Source: an uncultured Acetobacteraceae bacterium
Lineage (GTDB): Bacteria > Pseudomonadota > Alphaproteobacteria > Acetobacterales > Acetobacteraceae
DNA length: 50,497 nucleotides
Reading direction: 5' to 3'
NCBI GenBank assembly: GCA_903918315.1
Contig: CAIXEA010000145.1
Location: 1 to 50,497 of the forward strand
Every line of letters begins with the position of its first letter. The first letter of the stretch is position 1. Position numbers and translations under genes: made by a program. This document shows positions 42,250 through 50,460 of this stretch, in pieces. A model generated the notes under the pieces. The model was not told the DNA's origin, did no database searches, and was given only the letters and a program-made list of their open reading frames with translations.

Positions 42250-42765
42250 ATGCATGAGCACGAAAGCTTCTTCGCTGACCCAAAAAATTGGGTCGCGATC
42301 GCGTTCTTTATCTTCTTCATCCTGTTCGGCAAGAAACTCTGGACTGCCCTGAGCGGCATGCTGGATGCCCGCGGCGAAAAGGTGAAGGCCGAGTTGGAGG
42401 AGGCGTCCCGCCTCCGCAGCGAAGCCGAAGCCATGCTGCGCGCCGCTGAAAAAAGCCGCGATGAGGCTCTGGCCGAAGCCAAGGCTCTGATCACCGGTGC
42501 TCAAGCCGAAGCCACCCGCCTCGCCGCCGCAACCGCGGCCGAAGCGGAGGCCTCCGCCAAGCGGCGTGAGAAAATGGCCCTGGACCGGATCGCAGCCGCG
42601 GAAAAGGCGGCGGTCGACGAAGTCAAGATGGCCGCTGTCGATGTCGCGACCGCCGCGGCACGCGCCGTGATCGCCGAGGGATTGACCCCAGACGCCGGGG
42701 TCGCCTTGATCGATCAGGCCATCACCCAGCTGCCCAGCGCCCTCGCCGCACGCCGCGCCGCTTAA
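42250..42765 (+). CDS. atpF: F0F1 ATP synthase subunit b
   Basis: 171 aa. One N-terminal membrane helix (NWVAIAFFIFFILFGKKLW) is followed by a charged Ala-rich coiled coil that forms the peripheral stalk with b' and links F0 to subunit delta of F1. AAAGGGG lies upstream of the ATG. Last gene of the operon; a strong terminator follows 18 bases after the stop. The F1 genes are not here, as usual for this group. Confidence 0.93.
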   Translation: MHEHESFFADPKNWVAIAFFIFFILFGKKLWTALSGMLDARGEKVKAELEEASRLRSEAEAMLRAAEKSRDEALAEAKALITGAQAEATRLAAATAAEAEASAKRREKMALDRIAAAEKAAVDEVKMAAVDVATAAARAVIAEGLTPDAGVALIDQAITQLPSALAARRAA

Positions 42766-42783
42766 TCACGCGGCTCGCCCTTA

Positions 42784-42822
42784 AAAAGCCGTCTCACGCC
42801 ATTGCGTGAGGCGGCTTTTTTT
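42784..42822 (+). terminator. Rho-independent terminator of the atp operon
   Basis: AAAAGCCG-T-CTCACGC, loop CATT, GCGTGAG-G-CGGCTTTT followed by more T: a stem of about 15 bp with one mismatch and a clear U-tract. It is the strongest terminator in the window. Confidence 0.9.
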
Positions 42823-42850
42823 ATCGGCCCCGTCAGTTTTCCAAGTCCCT

Positions 42851-42865
42851 TTAAGGGTTCATTAA
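42851..42865 (+). promoter_or_regulatory. Perfect CtrA-binding box upstream of the EAL protein gene
   Basis: TTAA-GGGTTCA-TTAA exactly matches the CtrA consensus TTAA-N7-TTAA, and the next base is C as in the extended form TTAAC. It lies 42 bases upstream of the chosen start codon, a position where CtrA commonly overlaps the -35 region. The upstream neighbour is the atp terminator, so the box can only serve the gene at 42908. Confidence 0.75.
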
Positions 42866-42907
42866 CCCCACGACTGTAAAGCTCATGCCCCTAATCGGAG
42901 CATGACC

Positions 42908-44803
42908 ATGGCTATTCCACCGACCGAAGATCTCCATCAAATGATCCAGGCATTGCCGGTGGGAATCATCAGTTTCGGGGACGACGGCACCATTGGCCTG
43001 CGCAATGCCATGGCAACCCAGCTGCTGGTGCCACTCTTGGGGGAGCCAGCCCTCGATAATCTGTATTTCGCCCTCCGCCATCTCTGGCCCGGACTGGCGG
43101 GAACCGTCGCGCGCTTTGCCGCCCCGGCGGGCACGATCGTGCAACAGCACAGCATCGATGGGCGGACCGGCCCGCGCAGGACGACCTTATCTGTCAGTAT
43201 CACGCGCCTCAGCCCGCATCATTGCATGGCGTCGATCCGGGATATCACGCGGCTGACGGATATGACGGCCTTCGCTTTCGCCGGCTCGGACCTGCTCATC
43301 GACGTGGACGCGGAAGGGGCGATTGTGTGGGCCGCCGGCTCATTCGGCACGCTGTTCGAAAAACCACCCGGGCAATTCATCGGCCTTCCCCTCAAACAGC
43401 TGATCGCCCCCCGCGACCAGGAAGGTCTGGATCGGACCCTCCTGGCCAGCAGCCGAGGCCGGCTGGCGCCTATCATGCTCCGACTCGCCAACCCGCGGGA
43501 GACACGCTGCATCCTGACCGGTCTGGCCTTCGACGGTCCGGTCAAACGGTTCTTCATCACCATCAGCAGACCGCCGGAGCCGGAGGCGATGACCGACGCC
43601 ACCCTGAAGTCGGCGAAGGATTTTGAAATCGAAGCCACGGGCTGGGTTCGCGGTAACCAGCCCGCCATATTGGGCATGCTCGATGTGGAAAATTGGGAGG
43701 GAACCCTGGCCGGACTGGACCAAAGCCATCGCGACTCCTTGTTGCGGGAAATCGGGCGGCTGGCCGGCGACGGCGGCAATGATGCCCTTGTCATTGGGGA
43801 AGTCGCCGCTGGCCGTTTCGGGGTTCTCGGCCCCGCGGATACGGACCTGGAGCGATTGGGGGATGCTTTGCGGCACTTGGTCGCGAATTTCTCTCCGACC
43901 GGACAGGCTGTGGTTCATGGCGGCACGGTAGATCTGGACGCCAACGGCCTGACATTGTCGGCCTCCGTCCAGGCCTTGCGCCTGGTGCTATCACGCTTCG
44001 CGACGAGTGGCGTGGATACACAAGGCCTGGCCGGTGGGTTGAGCGACATTCTGGAACAGGCGAACCAGCAAAAGCGGGACCTGGCGGAGGTCATCGCAGG
44101 GGGCCATTTTACCCTGCTGTACCAACCGGTCGTCACGTTGGCGGACAAAGCGCTGCACCATATGGAGGCGCTCCTCCGGCCATCAGGCAGTGTGGCAAAA
44201 TCGCCTCAGGAATTCGTGACCCTGGTTGAAGCGGTGGGCCTCTCGGTCGCGCTCGACCTTGCGGTCATTCGACGGGCGGTCCAGGCCGTTCGCCAATCCT
44301 CGACCGCGATCGCGGTGAATATTTCCGGCCTGTCGATCGCCGAACCATTGTTTACAGACGCTGTACTGGATGCGGTGTCACAGGTCCCGGCCGGCCAGAT
44401 ATTGATCGAACTCACCGAAACCGCGGAGATCGAAGACCTCCCCGCGGTGGCTGAGCGGATCGCGCGCATACGCTCGGCGGGCATTCCGGTCTGCCTTGAT
44501 GATTTTGGAGCGGGGAGCGCGTCGTTCCGATACCTGCGCGAACTGCGGGTCGATATGGTGAAAATTGACGGTGCCTACGTCCAGGCGGCGGTCAAAGGCG
44601 AACAAGGCCGCGCGTTCGTTGGGGCCAGGCGGGAACTCGCCACGTCGACCAAGGCAGAGACGATCGCCGAAATGGTTGAGACCGAAGCCCAGCGCGCGCT
44701 GATGCTGGAACTTGGTGTTCATTACGGCCAAGGGTGGCTGTTTGGAAAGCCAGCGCCTCTGCCACCCGCCCGGGCTCCCACGATGATCCAGTGGAAAAGC
44801 TGA
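42908..44803 (+). CDS. PAS - degenerate GGDEF - EAL protein (likely c-di-GMP phosphodiesterase)
   Basis: 631 aa from the ATG at 42908, 7 bases after GGAG; the ATG at 42902 is too close to it. The N-terminal half (1-220) looks like two PAS-type sensor domains (MIQALPVGIISFGDDGTIGL and LIDVDAEGAIVWAAG). The middle (about 235-375) has a GGDEF-like layout, but the signature reads A-A-G-R-F near residue 300, so it should not make c-di-GMP. The EAL domain (from about 400) keeps all catalytic residues I can check: MEALLRP, VNISG, ELTET, DDFGAG, VKIDG, AEMVET and YGQGWLFGKP. It probably hydrolyses c-di-GMP and is controlled by CtrA. There is no membrane segment. Confidence 0.9.
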   Translation: MAIPPTEDLHQMIQALPVGIISFGDDGTIGLRNAMATQLLVPLLGEPALDNLYFALRHLWPGLAGTVARFAAPAGTIVQQHSIDGRTGPRRTTLSVSITRLSPHHCMASIRDITRLTDMTAFAFAGSDLLIDVDAEGAIVWAAGSFGTLFEKPPGQFIGLPLKQLIAPRDQEGLDRTLLASSRGRLAPIMLRLANPRETRCILTGLAFDGPVKRFFITISRPPEPEAMTDATLKSAKDFEIEATGWVRGNQPAILGMLDVENWEGTLAGLDQSHRDSLLREIGRLAGDGGNDALVIGEVAAGRFGVLGPADTDLERLGDALRHLVANFSPTGQAVVHGGTVDLDANGLTLSASVQALRLVLSRFATSGVDTQGLAGGLSDILEQANQQKRDLAEVIAGGHFTLLYQPVVTLADKALHHMEALLRPSGSVAKSPQEFVTLVEAVGLSVALDLAVIRRAVQAVRQSSTAIAVNISGLSIAEPLFTDAVLDAVSQVPAGQILIELTETAEIEDLPAVAERIARIRSAGIPVCLDDFGAGSASFRYLRELRVDMVKIDGAYVQAAVKGEQGRAFVGARRELATSTKAETIAEMVETEAQRALMLELGVHYGQGWLFGKPAPLPPARAPTMIQWKS

Positions 44804-44961
44804 CCGGGGTTGCCTGACGGCCGAACCAGGGCCGCATTGTGGCTACCACGCTTCACACGACGAAGGACGCGCAACTGATTGGACCGCGACCCGTGTGTGT
44901 GGCATGACGCGATGCGGATCCGTCATTCGCGATCGCGCTATGGGTACAACAAAGGCAGGTC

Positions 44962-46176
44962 ATGAATCGGCTCGGCTGGATGGACGGATTGCGTGGTTTG
45001 GCCGCCACCCAGGTGGTGCTTGGTCATTTCACCGGCGCCTTCATGCCGGAAATCCCGATGCAAAGGGCCGATCTGTCCCATTATCAATGGGAACATGTGT
45101 TCATAAACACCCCGCTTTTTCTGCCGTTCTACGCCGATCCGGCGGTTTTCCTGTTTTTCGTGATGAGCGGGGTGGTGCTGACCTACTCTTTCAACGCACG
45201 CCCGTTTGAAATCGGCTTCTCCGTCATGCGCCGGATCGTCAGGCTGGGCATACCAATGGCCGCATCGATGCTGCTGGCGGGCGGGCTTCTTGCAACAATC
45301 CCCGATTTCTTCGTTCAAGCCGGGGAACGCGCGGGATCGGCGGCCTGGCTGGCCCATGTCGCGCCGCATCACGTGTCTGCATGGGACCTCGCACACCAAA
45401 TCCTGTTTGAAGGCCTGTTAGCGGGCTATCAACTGGTGAGCCTGTTGCCTGTCCATGTCGCCGCCTGGCTCGGCCTGGTCGCGGCGAAAGCGTCCTACAA
45501 CGGGCCAACCTGGACGTTGCATATCGAATTCATTGGCTCGCTGTTGATCATCATACTGGTCGCGCTCAGGGCCTGGACCGGACCCAAAATCCACCTTGGC
45601 ATCACCATTCTTGCGGGACTGGTGTTTTCCGCCCACCCCCTGTCCTTGTTTGTTTTGGGGCACCTGGCGGCGGATTGGCTTCGACGCCCGCCCGAGCGCC
45701 GCCAGCACCGATGGGGCGGGTGCATCATGATCGGAATTGGCACAATCATTTGCACCCTGCCGGCCGTTGGCCCCGCACGGCTGGTTCGCGCCTTTCTGCC
45801 AGCCCCTCCATTGGGCGCAACCGCGGGCGCCGTTGATCTGACCAACATGTTCGCTGCCGTTCTTATTTTTTTTGGCATCGCATTGGTGCCAGCGATCCAG
45901 CAGTGGTTGCAGCGGCCCGGACTCCGCTGGCTCGGTAAAATATCCTTTGCTTTATACCTGAGCCATTTTCCCGTCCTGATCACGGTGGTTTGCGCCCTGT
46001 TCGTGTTGGTTTCGGATTTTCTTTCGTATGGACCGGCTGTGGCGCTTACGATAACAGTTGGCTTGGTGATCTGCTTTGCCGTAGCGGCATTGTTCGAATA
46101 TGCCATCGACAGCCCAGCCGTTGCCTGGTCGCGAACATTCGGCCGCCGTCAACCCACCGCAACCGTCGCACGCTAA
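44962..46176 (+). CDS. Acyltransferase 3 family membrane protein (A-type, intact)
   Basis: 404 aa polytopic membrane protein. GWMDGLRGLAATQVVLGH carries the R-X10-H motif needed for transferring acyl groups across the membrane in this fold. FLFFVMSGVVLTYSF, SYNGPTWTLHIEFIGSLLI and GLRWLGKISFALYLSHFPV are further conserved stretches, and about ten hydrophobic segments are evident. It is the intact paralogue of the broken gene at 3839-5044. A B-type acyltransferase follows after 24 bases, so two related but distinct acyltransferases are co-transcribed. Likely acceptors are an exopolysaccharide, O-antigen or lipid; nothing nearby identifies it. The 158 bases upstream hold no gene I recognise. 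Confidence 0.88.
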   Translation: MNRLGWMDGLRGLAATQVVLGHFTGAFMPEIPMQRADLSHYQWEHVFINTPLFLPFYADPAVFLFFVMSGVVLTYSFNARPFEIGFSVMRRIVRLGIPMAASMLLAGGLLATIPDFFVQAGERAGSAAWLAHVAPHHVSAWDLAHQILFEGLLAGYQLVSLLPVHVAAWLGLVAAKASYNGPTWTLHIEFIGSLLIIILVALRAWTGPKIHLGITILAGLVFSAHPLSLFVLGHLAADWLRRPPERRQHRWGGCIMIGIGTIICTLPAVGPARLVRAFLPAPPLGATAGAVDLTNMFAAVLIFFGIALVPAIQQWLQRPGLRWLGKISFALYLSHFPVLITVVCALFVLVSDFLSYGPAVALTITVGLVICFAVAALFEYAIDSPAVAWSRTFGRRQPTATVAR

Positions 46177-46200
46177 TACCGTGCGTTGAGACCATTACCT

Positions 46201-47319
46201 ATGCGGCAGCAGGACCAAAGCAACGGCCCGCTCATGACAGAACGTCCACGCGCGGAGCCTCGATCCGATCACCTGGACGCAGTGCGGGGTGTCGCGATCA
46301 GTATGATCCTGGTGCGGCATTTGTGGGATCCGTTCCCAGGCGATACGCGATTGGGCCTGTTGATCGCTCAGCTCATCGATCCCTTGATGAGTCTGTCCTG
46401 GACGGGTGTGGATCTGTTTTTTGTGCTGTCCGGCTATCTGATTGCCGGTTCGCTGATCGACAATCGCGACGCGAGCAATTATTTCCCGGTTTTCTATGGG
46501 CGCCGAACAGTACGCATCCTGCCGCTTTACATCATCCTGCTTGCGGCCGCGGCGGCCTCCGGCACGCTCCTGCAGCCATTGGCGCATCTGACATTCACAC
46601 AAAATTACGCGTTTGCGTCACAGCCGGAATGGGGCACGCTGATGACGCGTGTGACCTGGTCCCTGGCCGTGGAGGAACAGTTTTACCTCATACTGCCGCT
46701 CATCGTGCGCTTTATGGACCGTCGATATCTGCCGTACATTTTTTGCGCGATGATCGCGATCGCCCCGGTGTCCCGCCTTTTGATCGGGGGTATTCTCGGG
46801 AATATCGATGCGGCCTATCTGTTTTTGCCCTGCCGTATGGACGGGCTCTTCATGGGCGCGTTGCTGGCCTGGGCGATGCGGGACCAGCGGGCTGGCCACT
46901 GGCTGCATGACCGTAGCAACTTATTGATCCCCGCGGCCATGATCCTGGCCGTTGGTTACTGCGGACTGTTGGTATTCAGCCCCGATCAGCGCGACACACC
47001 GATGTGGAGCCTGGGCTTCACCTGGTGCTCCGGCTTTTACGCGACACTGCTGGCACTGGTTGTTCGCCTGCCCCGGGCGGCCGTCGTGCCGGGTCCGTTG
47101 CGGGTTCTTTGCTGGCTCGGTGTTCGCGCATATGCCATCTATCTGTTCCACCTCCCCATCGTGCTGGCCTTGAAGCGATCGGGGTTGTCCGAACATGGCC
47201 TCCGCAATTCGGCGCTCACGATGATCCTGGTCGCGATCGCGGCCTATCTCAGTTGGCAGCTGCTCGAGGCCCCACTCATCGAATGGGGCCGGATCCGGTT
47301 TCGCTACCGGTCACGCTGA
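46201..47319 (+). CDS. Acyltransferase 3 family membrane protein (B-type, intact)
   Basis: 372 aa if it starts at 46201; an ATG at 46234 (MTERPR) fits the N-terminus of the paralogue better, and neither has a strong ribosome-binding site. HLDAVRGVAISMILVRH has the R-X10-H motif, followed by WTGVDLFFVLSGY, FYGRRTVRILPLYIILL, VTWSLAVEEQFYLILPL and LPCRMDGLFMGALLAW, then about ten membrane helices in all. It is the intact paralogue of the frameshifted gene at 2607-3741. Here the order is A then B, whereas the broken locus is B then A. Confidence 0.88.
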   Translation: MRQQDQSNGPLMTERPRAEPRSDHLDAVRGVAISMILVRHLWDPFPGDTRLGLLIAQLIDPLMSLSWTGVDLFFVLSGYLIAGSLIDNRDASNYFPVFYGRRTVRILPLYIILLAAAAASGTLLQPLAHLTFTQNYAFASQPEWGTLMTRVTWSLAVEEQFYLILPLIVRFMDRRYLPYIFCAMIAIAPVSRLLIGGILGNIDAAYLFLPCRMDGLFMGALLAWAMRDQRAGHWLHDRSNLLIPAAMILAVGYCGLLVFSPDQRDTPMWSLGFTWCSGFYATLLALVVRLPRAAVVPGPLRVLCWLGVRAYAIYLFHLPIVLALKRSGLSEHGLRNSALTMILVAIAAYLSWQLLEAPLIEWGRIRFRYRSR

Positions 47320-47402
47320 CGCAGGTGCCGCCCAAGCGGCCGAACCCATTCTCTTGACACGCATCCCCAAGCACCATCGGATAGTGGGGAGGAGACCTGA
47401 GC

Positions 47403-49001
47403 ATGCTTGATCCCGTCGACGTTCTGATTATTGGCGCCGGTGCCTCTGGCGCGGCCGTTGCCTGGAGTCTCACCGACACCAAAATGCGCATCGTCTGCCT
47501 GGAGCAAGGGGATTGGCACAAACCCACCGACTACCCGGCCAATGGGCGCGACTGGGAAGCACGCCAACTCAATGATTTCAGCGTCAGCCCCAATCGCCGC
47601 GGTCGGGTGCAGGACTACCCGATCCAGGAAGACGACTCGCCCATCAAGATCGCCAACTTCAACGGGGTCGGCGGTGGGACGGTGCTGTACGCGGGACATT
47701 ACCCGCGCTTCCACCCATCCGATTTCCGGGTGAAATCCCTCGACGGGGTCGGGGATGATTGGCCGATCAGCTACAAGACGCTCGAACCGTATTACGCCGA
47801 AAACGATCGCATGACGGGGGTGTCGGGATTGGCCGGCGATCCGGCCTATCCGCCGAAACAACCGATGATGCCGCCGCTGCCGCTGGGGGTTTCCGGCGCC
47901 GCGCTGGCGAAGGGGTTGAACAGCCTGGGCTGGCATTGGTGGCCGTCCGACAGCGCCATCGCCACCACCGATTATGAGGGCCGGGCGAAGTGCATCAACC
48001 TCAGTCATTGCACCTCCGGCTGCGCCCAGGGTGCGAAGGCCAGCACCGACATCACCTATTGGCCGCAGGCGATCCGCGCTGGGGTGGAATTGCGCACGCG
48101 CTGCCGGGTCAAGGAAATCACGGTCAACGAGCAGGGCATGGCCTCCGGCGCGATTTATTTCGATGCCGATGGCAAAGAGGTCTTCCAGCCAGCCGAAGTC
48201 GTCATCATGGCCTGCAACGGCGTCGGCACGCCACGCATTCTGCTGAACTCCAAATCAGAAAAATTCCCCAACGGCATCGCCAATTCCAGCGGCCTGGTGG
48301 GCAAGAATCTGATGTTCCACCCCTATGCCCAGATCTATGGCTATTTCGATCAGGAGATGGACGGCTATCACGGCCCGAATGACTGTATCTGGAGCCAGGA
48401 GTTCTACGAAACCAACCGCGATCGCGGCTTCCTGCGCGGCTGGACCTTCGAATTCACCCGCGGCCAGGGCCCGGTCATGGCCGCCGTCACCGGCATGGCC
48501 ACCAACCGCCTGCCCTGGGGTGAAGACCATCACCGCGCCTATCGCCGTCTGTATGGCCACCGTGCTGGCATGGTCGCGATCTGTGAGGACCTACCGGAAG
48601 AGCACAACACCGTCACCCTCGACCCCTTCCTAAAAGACGCGCACGGTATTCCCGCGCCAAAGATCACCTACAAGCTCAGCGAAAACAGCCGCCGCATGCT
48701 GGACTACGCGGTGGAACGCGGCTCCGACATCCTGCGTGCAGCCGGCGCCCATGACGTTGGTTTCGAGAAGCCGCTCGGCCATGGCGGCTGGCACCTGATG
48801 GGCACCGCACGCATGGGCAAAGACCCCACACGATCGGTGGTCAATGAATGGGGCCGATCGCATGATGTGAAGAACCTGTTCGTTGTGGATGGGAGCTTGT
48901 TCGTGACCTCGGCCGGCGTGAACCCGACCTGCACCATCCAGGCGCTGGCGCTGTATGTCGCCGACAGCATCAAGCAGCGCCTCGCCACCTTGTTCGATTG
49001 A
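47403..49001 (+). CDS. GMC family FAD oxidoreductase (gluconate dehydrogenase large-subunit-like)
   Basis: 532 aa. The N-terminal FAD motif is DVLIIGAGASGAAVAW (residues 5-20). The substrate domain includes NFNGVGGGTVLYAGHYPRF, and the C-terminal active site has H464 in GGWHLMGTARMG and the Asn of SAGVNPTCTIQALAL. This fits membrane-associated sugar or polyol dehydrogenases of the gluconate-2-dehydrogenase type, which oxidise an alcohol and pass electrons to a partner subunit. GGGGAGGAG upstream gives a strong ribosome-binding site. A small gene follows after 1 base and is probably its partner. No cytochrome subunit is seen in the window. Confidence 0.9.
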   Translation: MLDPVDVLIIGAGASGAAVAWSLTDTKMRIVCLEQGDWHKPTDYPANGRDWEARQLNDFSVSPNRRGRVQDYPIQEDDSPIKIANFNGVGGGTVLYAGHYPRFHPSDFRVKSLDGVGDDWPISYKTLEPYYAENDRMTGVSGLAGDPAYPPKQPMMPPLPLGVSGAALAKGLNSLGWHWWPSDSAIATTDYEGRAKCINLSHCTSGCAQGAKASTDITYWPQAIRAGVELRTRCRVKEITVNEQGMASGAIYFDADGKEVFQPAEVVIMACNGVGTPRILLNSKSEKFPNGIANSSGLVGKNLMFHPYAQIYGYFDQEMDGYHGPNDCIWSQEFYETNRDRGFLRGWTFEFTRGQGPVMAAVTGMATNRLPWGEDHHRAYRRLYGHRAGMVAICEDLPEEHNTVTLDPFLKDAHGIPAPKITYKLSENSRRMLDYAVERGSDILRAAGAHDVGFEKPLGHGGWHLMGTARMGKDPTRSVVNEWGRSHDVKNLFVVDGSLFVTSAGVNPTCTIQALALYVADSIKQRLATLFD

Positions 49002-49002
49002 G

Positions 49003-49449
49003 ATGACCATGAGCCTCTCCCCCGACCAACAGAGATCGTTGCGCTGCATTGCCGGCCTGATGATCCCCGTCAGCACCGCTTATCAGGTGCCCGGCGCCGA
49101 CGATCCCGTGATCTTCGCCGATATCCTGGCCAGCCTGGGCATGGACACCGCCGACACGATCAAGGCCCTGGCCGCGCTGGATGCCATCGCGGGCGGGGTG
49201 TTCGCAGACCAAACCGCAACCGCCCAGAATGACGCGGCGGCGCGACTGCGTGACGCCGGCGGGCCCGAGGTCCTGTCCATGGGCCGGGTCATACTGCAAT
49301 GCTACTATCGCGACGACCGAGTGGTGCGGTCCCTGAACCTGGAAGCCCGCCCGCCCTTCCCGCTCGGCCGCACCCTGGCGCAGGGCGACTGGTCGCTGCT
49401 CGATCCCGTCCGCGCCCGCCCGAAATTCTATCGGGAGGCACCGGAGTAA
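49003..49449 (+). CDS. Small partner protein of the GMC oxidoreductase (gluconate dehydrogenase subunit 3-like)
   Basis: 148 aa from 49003 (or 49009). It begins SLSPDQQRSLRCIAGLMIPVSTAYQVPGADDP, the pattern of small subunits in three-subunit flavoprotein dehydrogenases, followed by a helical middle and RPPFPLGRTLAQGDWSLLDPVRARPKFYR. There is no twin-arginine signal, unlike many classic third subunits, and the resemblance is modest, so the family label is tentative. The 1-base gap after the GMC gene shows that the two are made together. I could not assign a separate activity. Confidence 0.6.
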   Translation: MTMSLSPDQQRSLRCIAGLMIPVSTAYQVPGADDPVIFADILASLGMDTADTIKALAALDAIAGGVFADQTATAQNDAAARLRDAGGPEVLSMGRVILQCYYRDDRVVRSLNLEARPPFPLGRTLAQGDWSLLDPVRARPKFYREAPE

Positions 49450-49540
49450 CACCCCCAACGCGGGCACGGCGTTGACGCTCCGGAATTGCCATGATACGGG
49501 CAACTGATTTTCGTCAACGCCGCCGTAATGAGAGGGTCAT

Positions 49541-50413
49541 ATGCGTATTCTCCTTCGACTGTGTTGTTTCATTCTGTTGACAGCAGGCCTTTATTATTTT
49601 CAGAAATTCGACACCGCACAGCGCGCGGCCATCGCCGCCCCACAAGCCGACCCGCCGGCAGCGCCGCGGCAGACCCTGTCCTTGACGGCGTTCCAGGATT
49701 GTTCGGACTGTCCGGCAATGCTGATCGTCCCGGCGGGATCATTCGCCATGGGCACACCGCGCACCGAAGTGTACCGGCAAACCGGCGAAGGCCCCCAGCA
49801 TCAGGTGACATTAAAGTCGTTCGCGCTGGGCAAGAATGACGTGACCTTCGCCGAGTGGGATGCGTGCGTGGCTGGCGGCGGCTGCAATGGCTACAGTCCC
49901 AATGACAAGGACTGGGGCCGAGGGCGCAATCCCGTCATCGATGTCAGTTGGGACGACGCGCAGGCCTACATCCGCTGGCTGGCGGCAAAGACCGGACGCC
50001 CCTACCGGCTGCCGTCGGAAGCAGAGTGGGAGTATGCCGCCCGGGCTGGCACAACGACGGCCCATTATTGGGGTGATGCGGAAAGCCCTACGCTGGCGAA
50101 CTGCGGTGGATGTGACAGCCCGTGGAAAGGACGTACCGCGCCAACCGGTTCGTTCCCGCCGAATCCATGGGGCTTCTTCGACATGACCGGGAACGTGTCA
50201 CAATGGCTACGGGATTGTTATAACAAGGATTATAACAACGCCCCCACCGACGGAACCGCCTGGACAACCGGCGACTGCTCGCGACGCATGGACCGCGGCG
50301 GCAATTGGGCCGGGCAGACGTGGGACATGCGTATCGGGCATCGCCACTATGGCTCCACCGAGGGGCGCTATGGCAATTTTGGTTTCCGCGTCGCCATGAC
50401 GCTCTCACCTTAG
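49541..50413 (+). CDS. SUMF1/formylglycine-generating-enzyme-fold protein, membrane-anchored, lacking catalytic Cys pair
   Basis: 290 aa. The N-terminal hydrophobic stretch RLCCFILLTAGLYYFQ acts as a signal or anchor. The FGE-sulfatase domain follows: MLIVPAGSFAMGTPRTE, PQHQVTLKSFALGKNDVTFAEW, PVIDVSWDDAQAYIRWL, YRLPSEAEWEYAARAG, WGFFDMTGNVSQW, then RGGNWAGQTWDMRIGHRH and FGFRVAMT. In true formylglycine-generating enzymes the RGGSW stretch is followed by two catalytic Cys; here those positions are Ala and Met/Arg, so sulfatase activation is unlikely. No sulfatase gene is nearby. The Cys residues in CVAGGGCNG, NCGGCDSP and DCYN...GDCS may form structural disulfides. Function unknown. Confidence 0.83.
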   Translation: MRILLRLCCFILLTAGLYYFQKFDTAQRAAIAAPQADPPAAPRQTLSLTAFQDCSDCPAMLIVPAGSFAMGTPRTEVYRQTGEGPQHQVTLKSFALGKNDVTFAEWDACVAGGGCNGYSPNDKDWGRGRNPVIDVSWDDAQAYIRWLAAKTGRPYRLPSEAEWEYAARAGTTTAHYWGDAESPTLANCGGCDSPWKGRTAPTGSFPPNPWGFFDMTGNVSQWLRDCYNKDYNNAPTDGTAWTTGDCSRRMDRGGNWAGQTWDMRIGHRHYGSTEGRYGNFGFRVAMTLSP

Positions 50414-50441
50414 CGCGTGATCGCCAGAGGTGGAACCACAC

Positions 50442-50456
50442 GGCGGTGTGACCGCC
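50442..50456 (+). terminator. Short hairpin after the SUMF1-like gene
   Basis: GGCGGT-GTG-ACCGCC is a perfect 6-bp stem 28 bases after the stop codon, without a U-tract. Weak terminator candidate. Confidence 0.3.
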
Positions 50457-50460
50457 CCTG

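Noticed and set aside
40533-42494. 653-codon open frame on the minus strand across atpB-atpE-atpF'-atpF
   Set aside because: It is antisense to well-recognised ATP synthase genes. Long antisense frames are common in GC-rich DNA, and the translation is His/Arg/Asp-rich with no family features.
44880-44905. TGGCATG...ATGC resembling a sigma-54 promoter upstream of the A-type acyltransferase
   Set aside because: Spacing and the downstream element do not match TGGCAC-N5-TTGC closely enough, and no enhancer-binding regulator is nearby.
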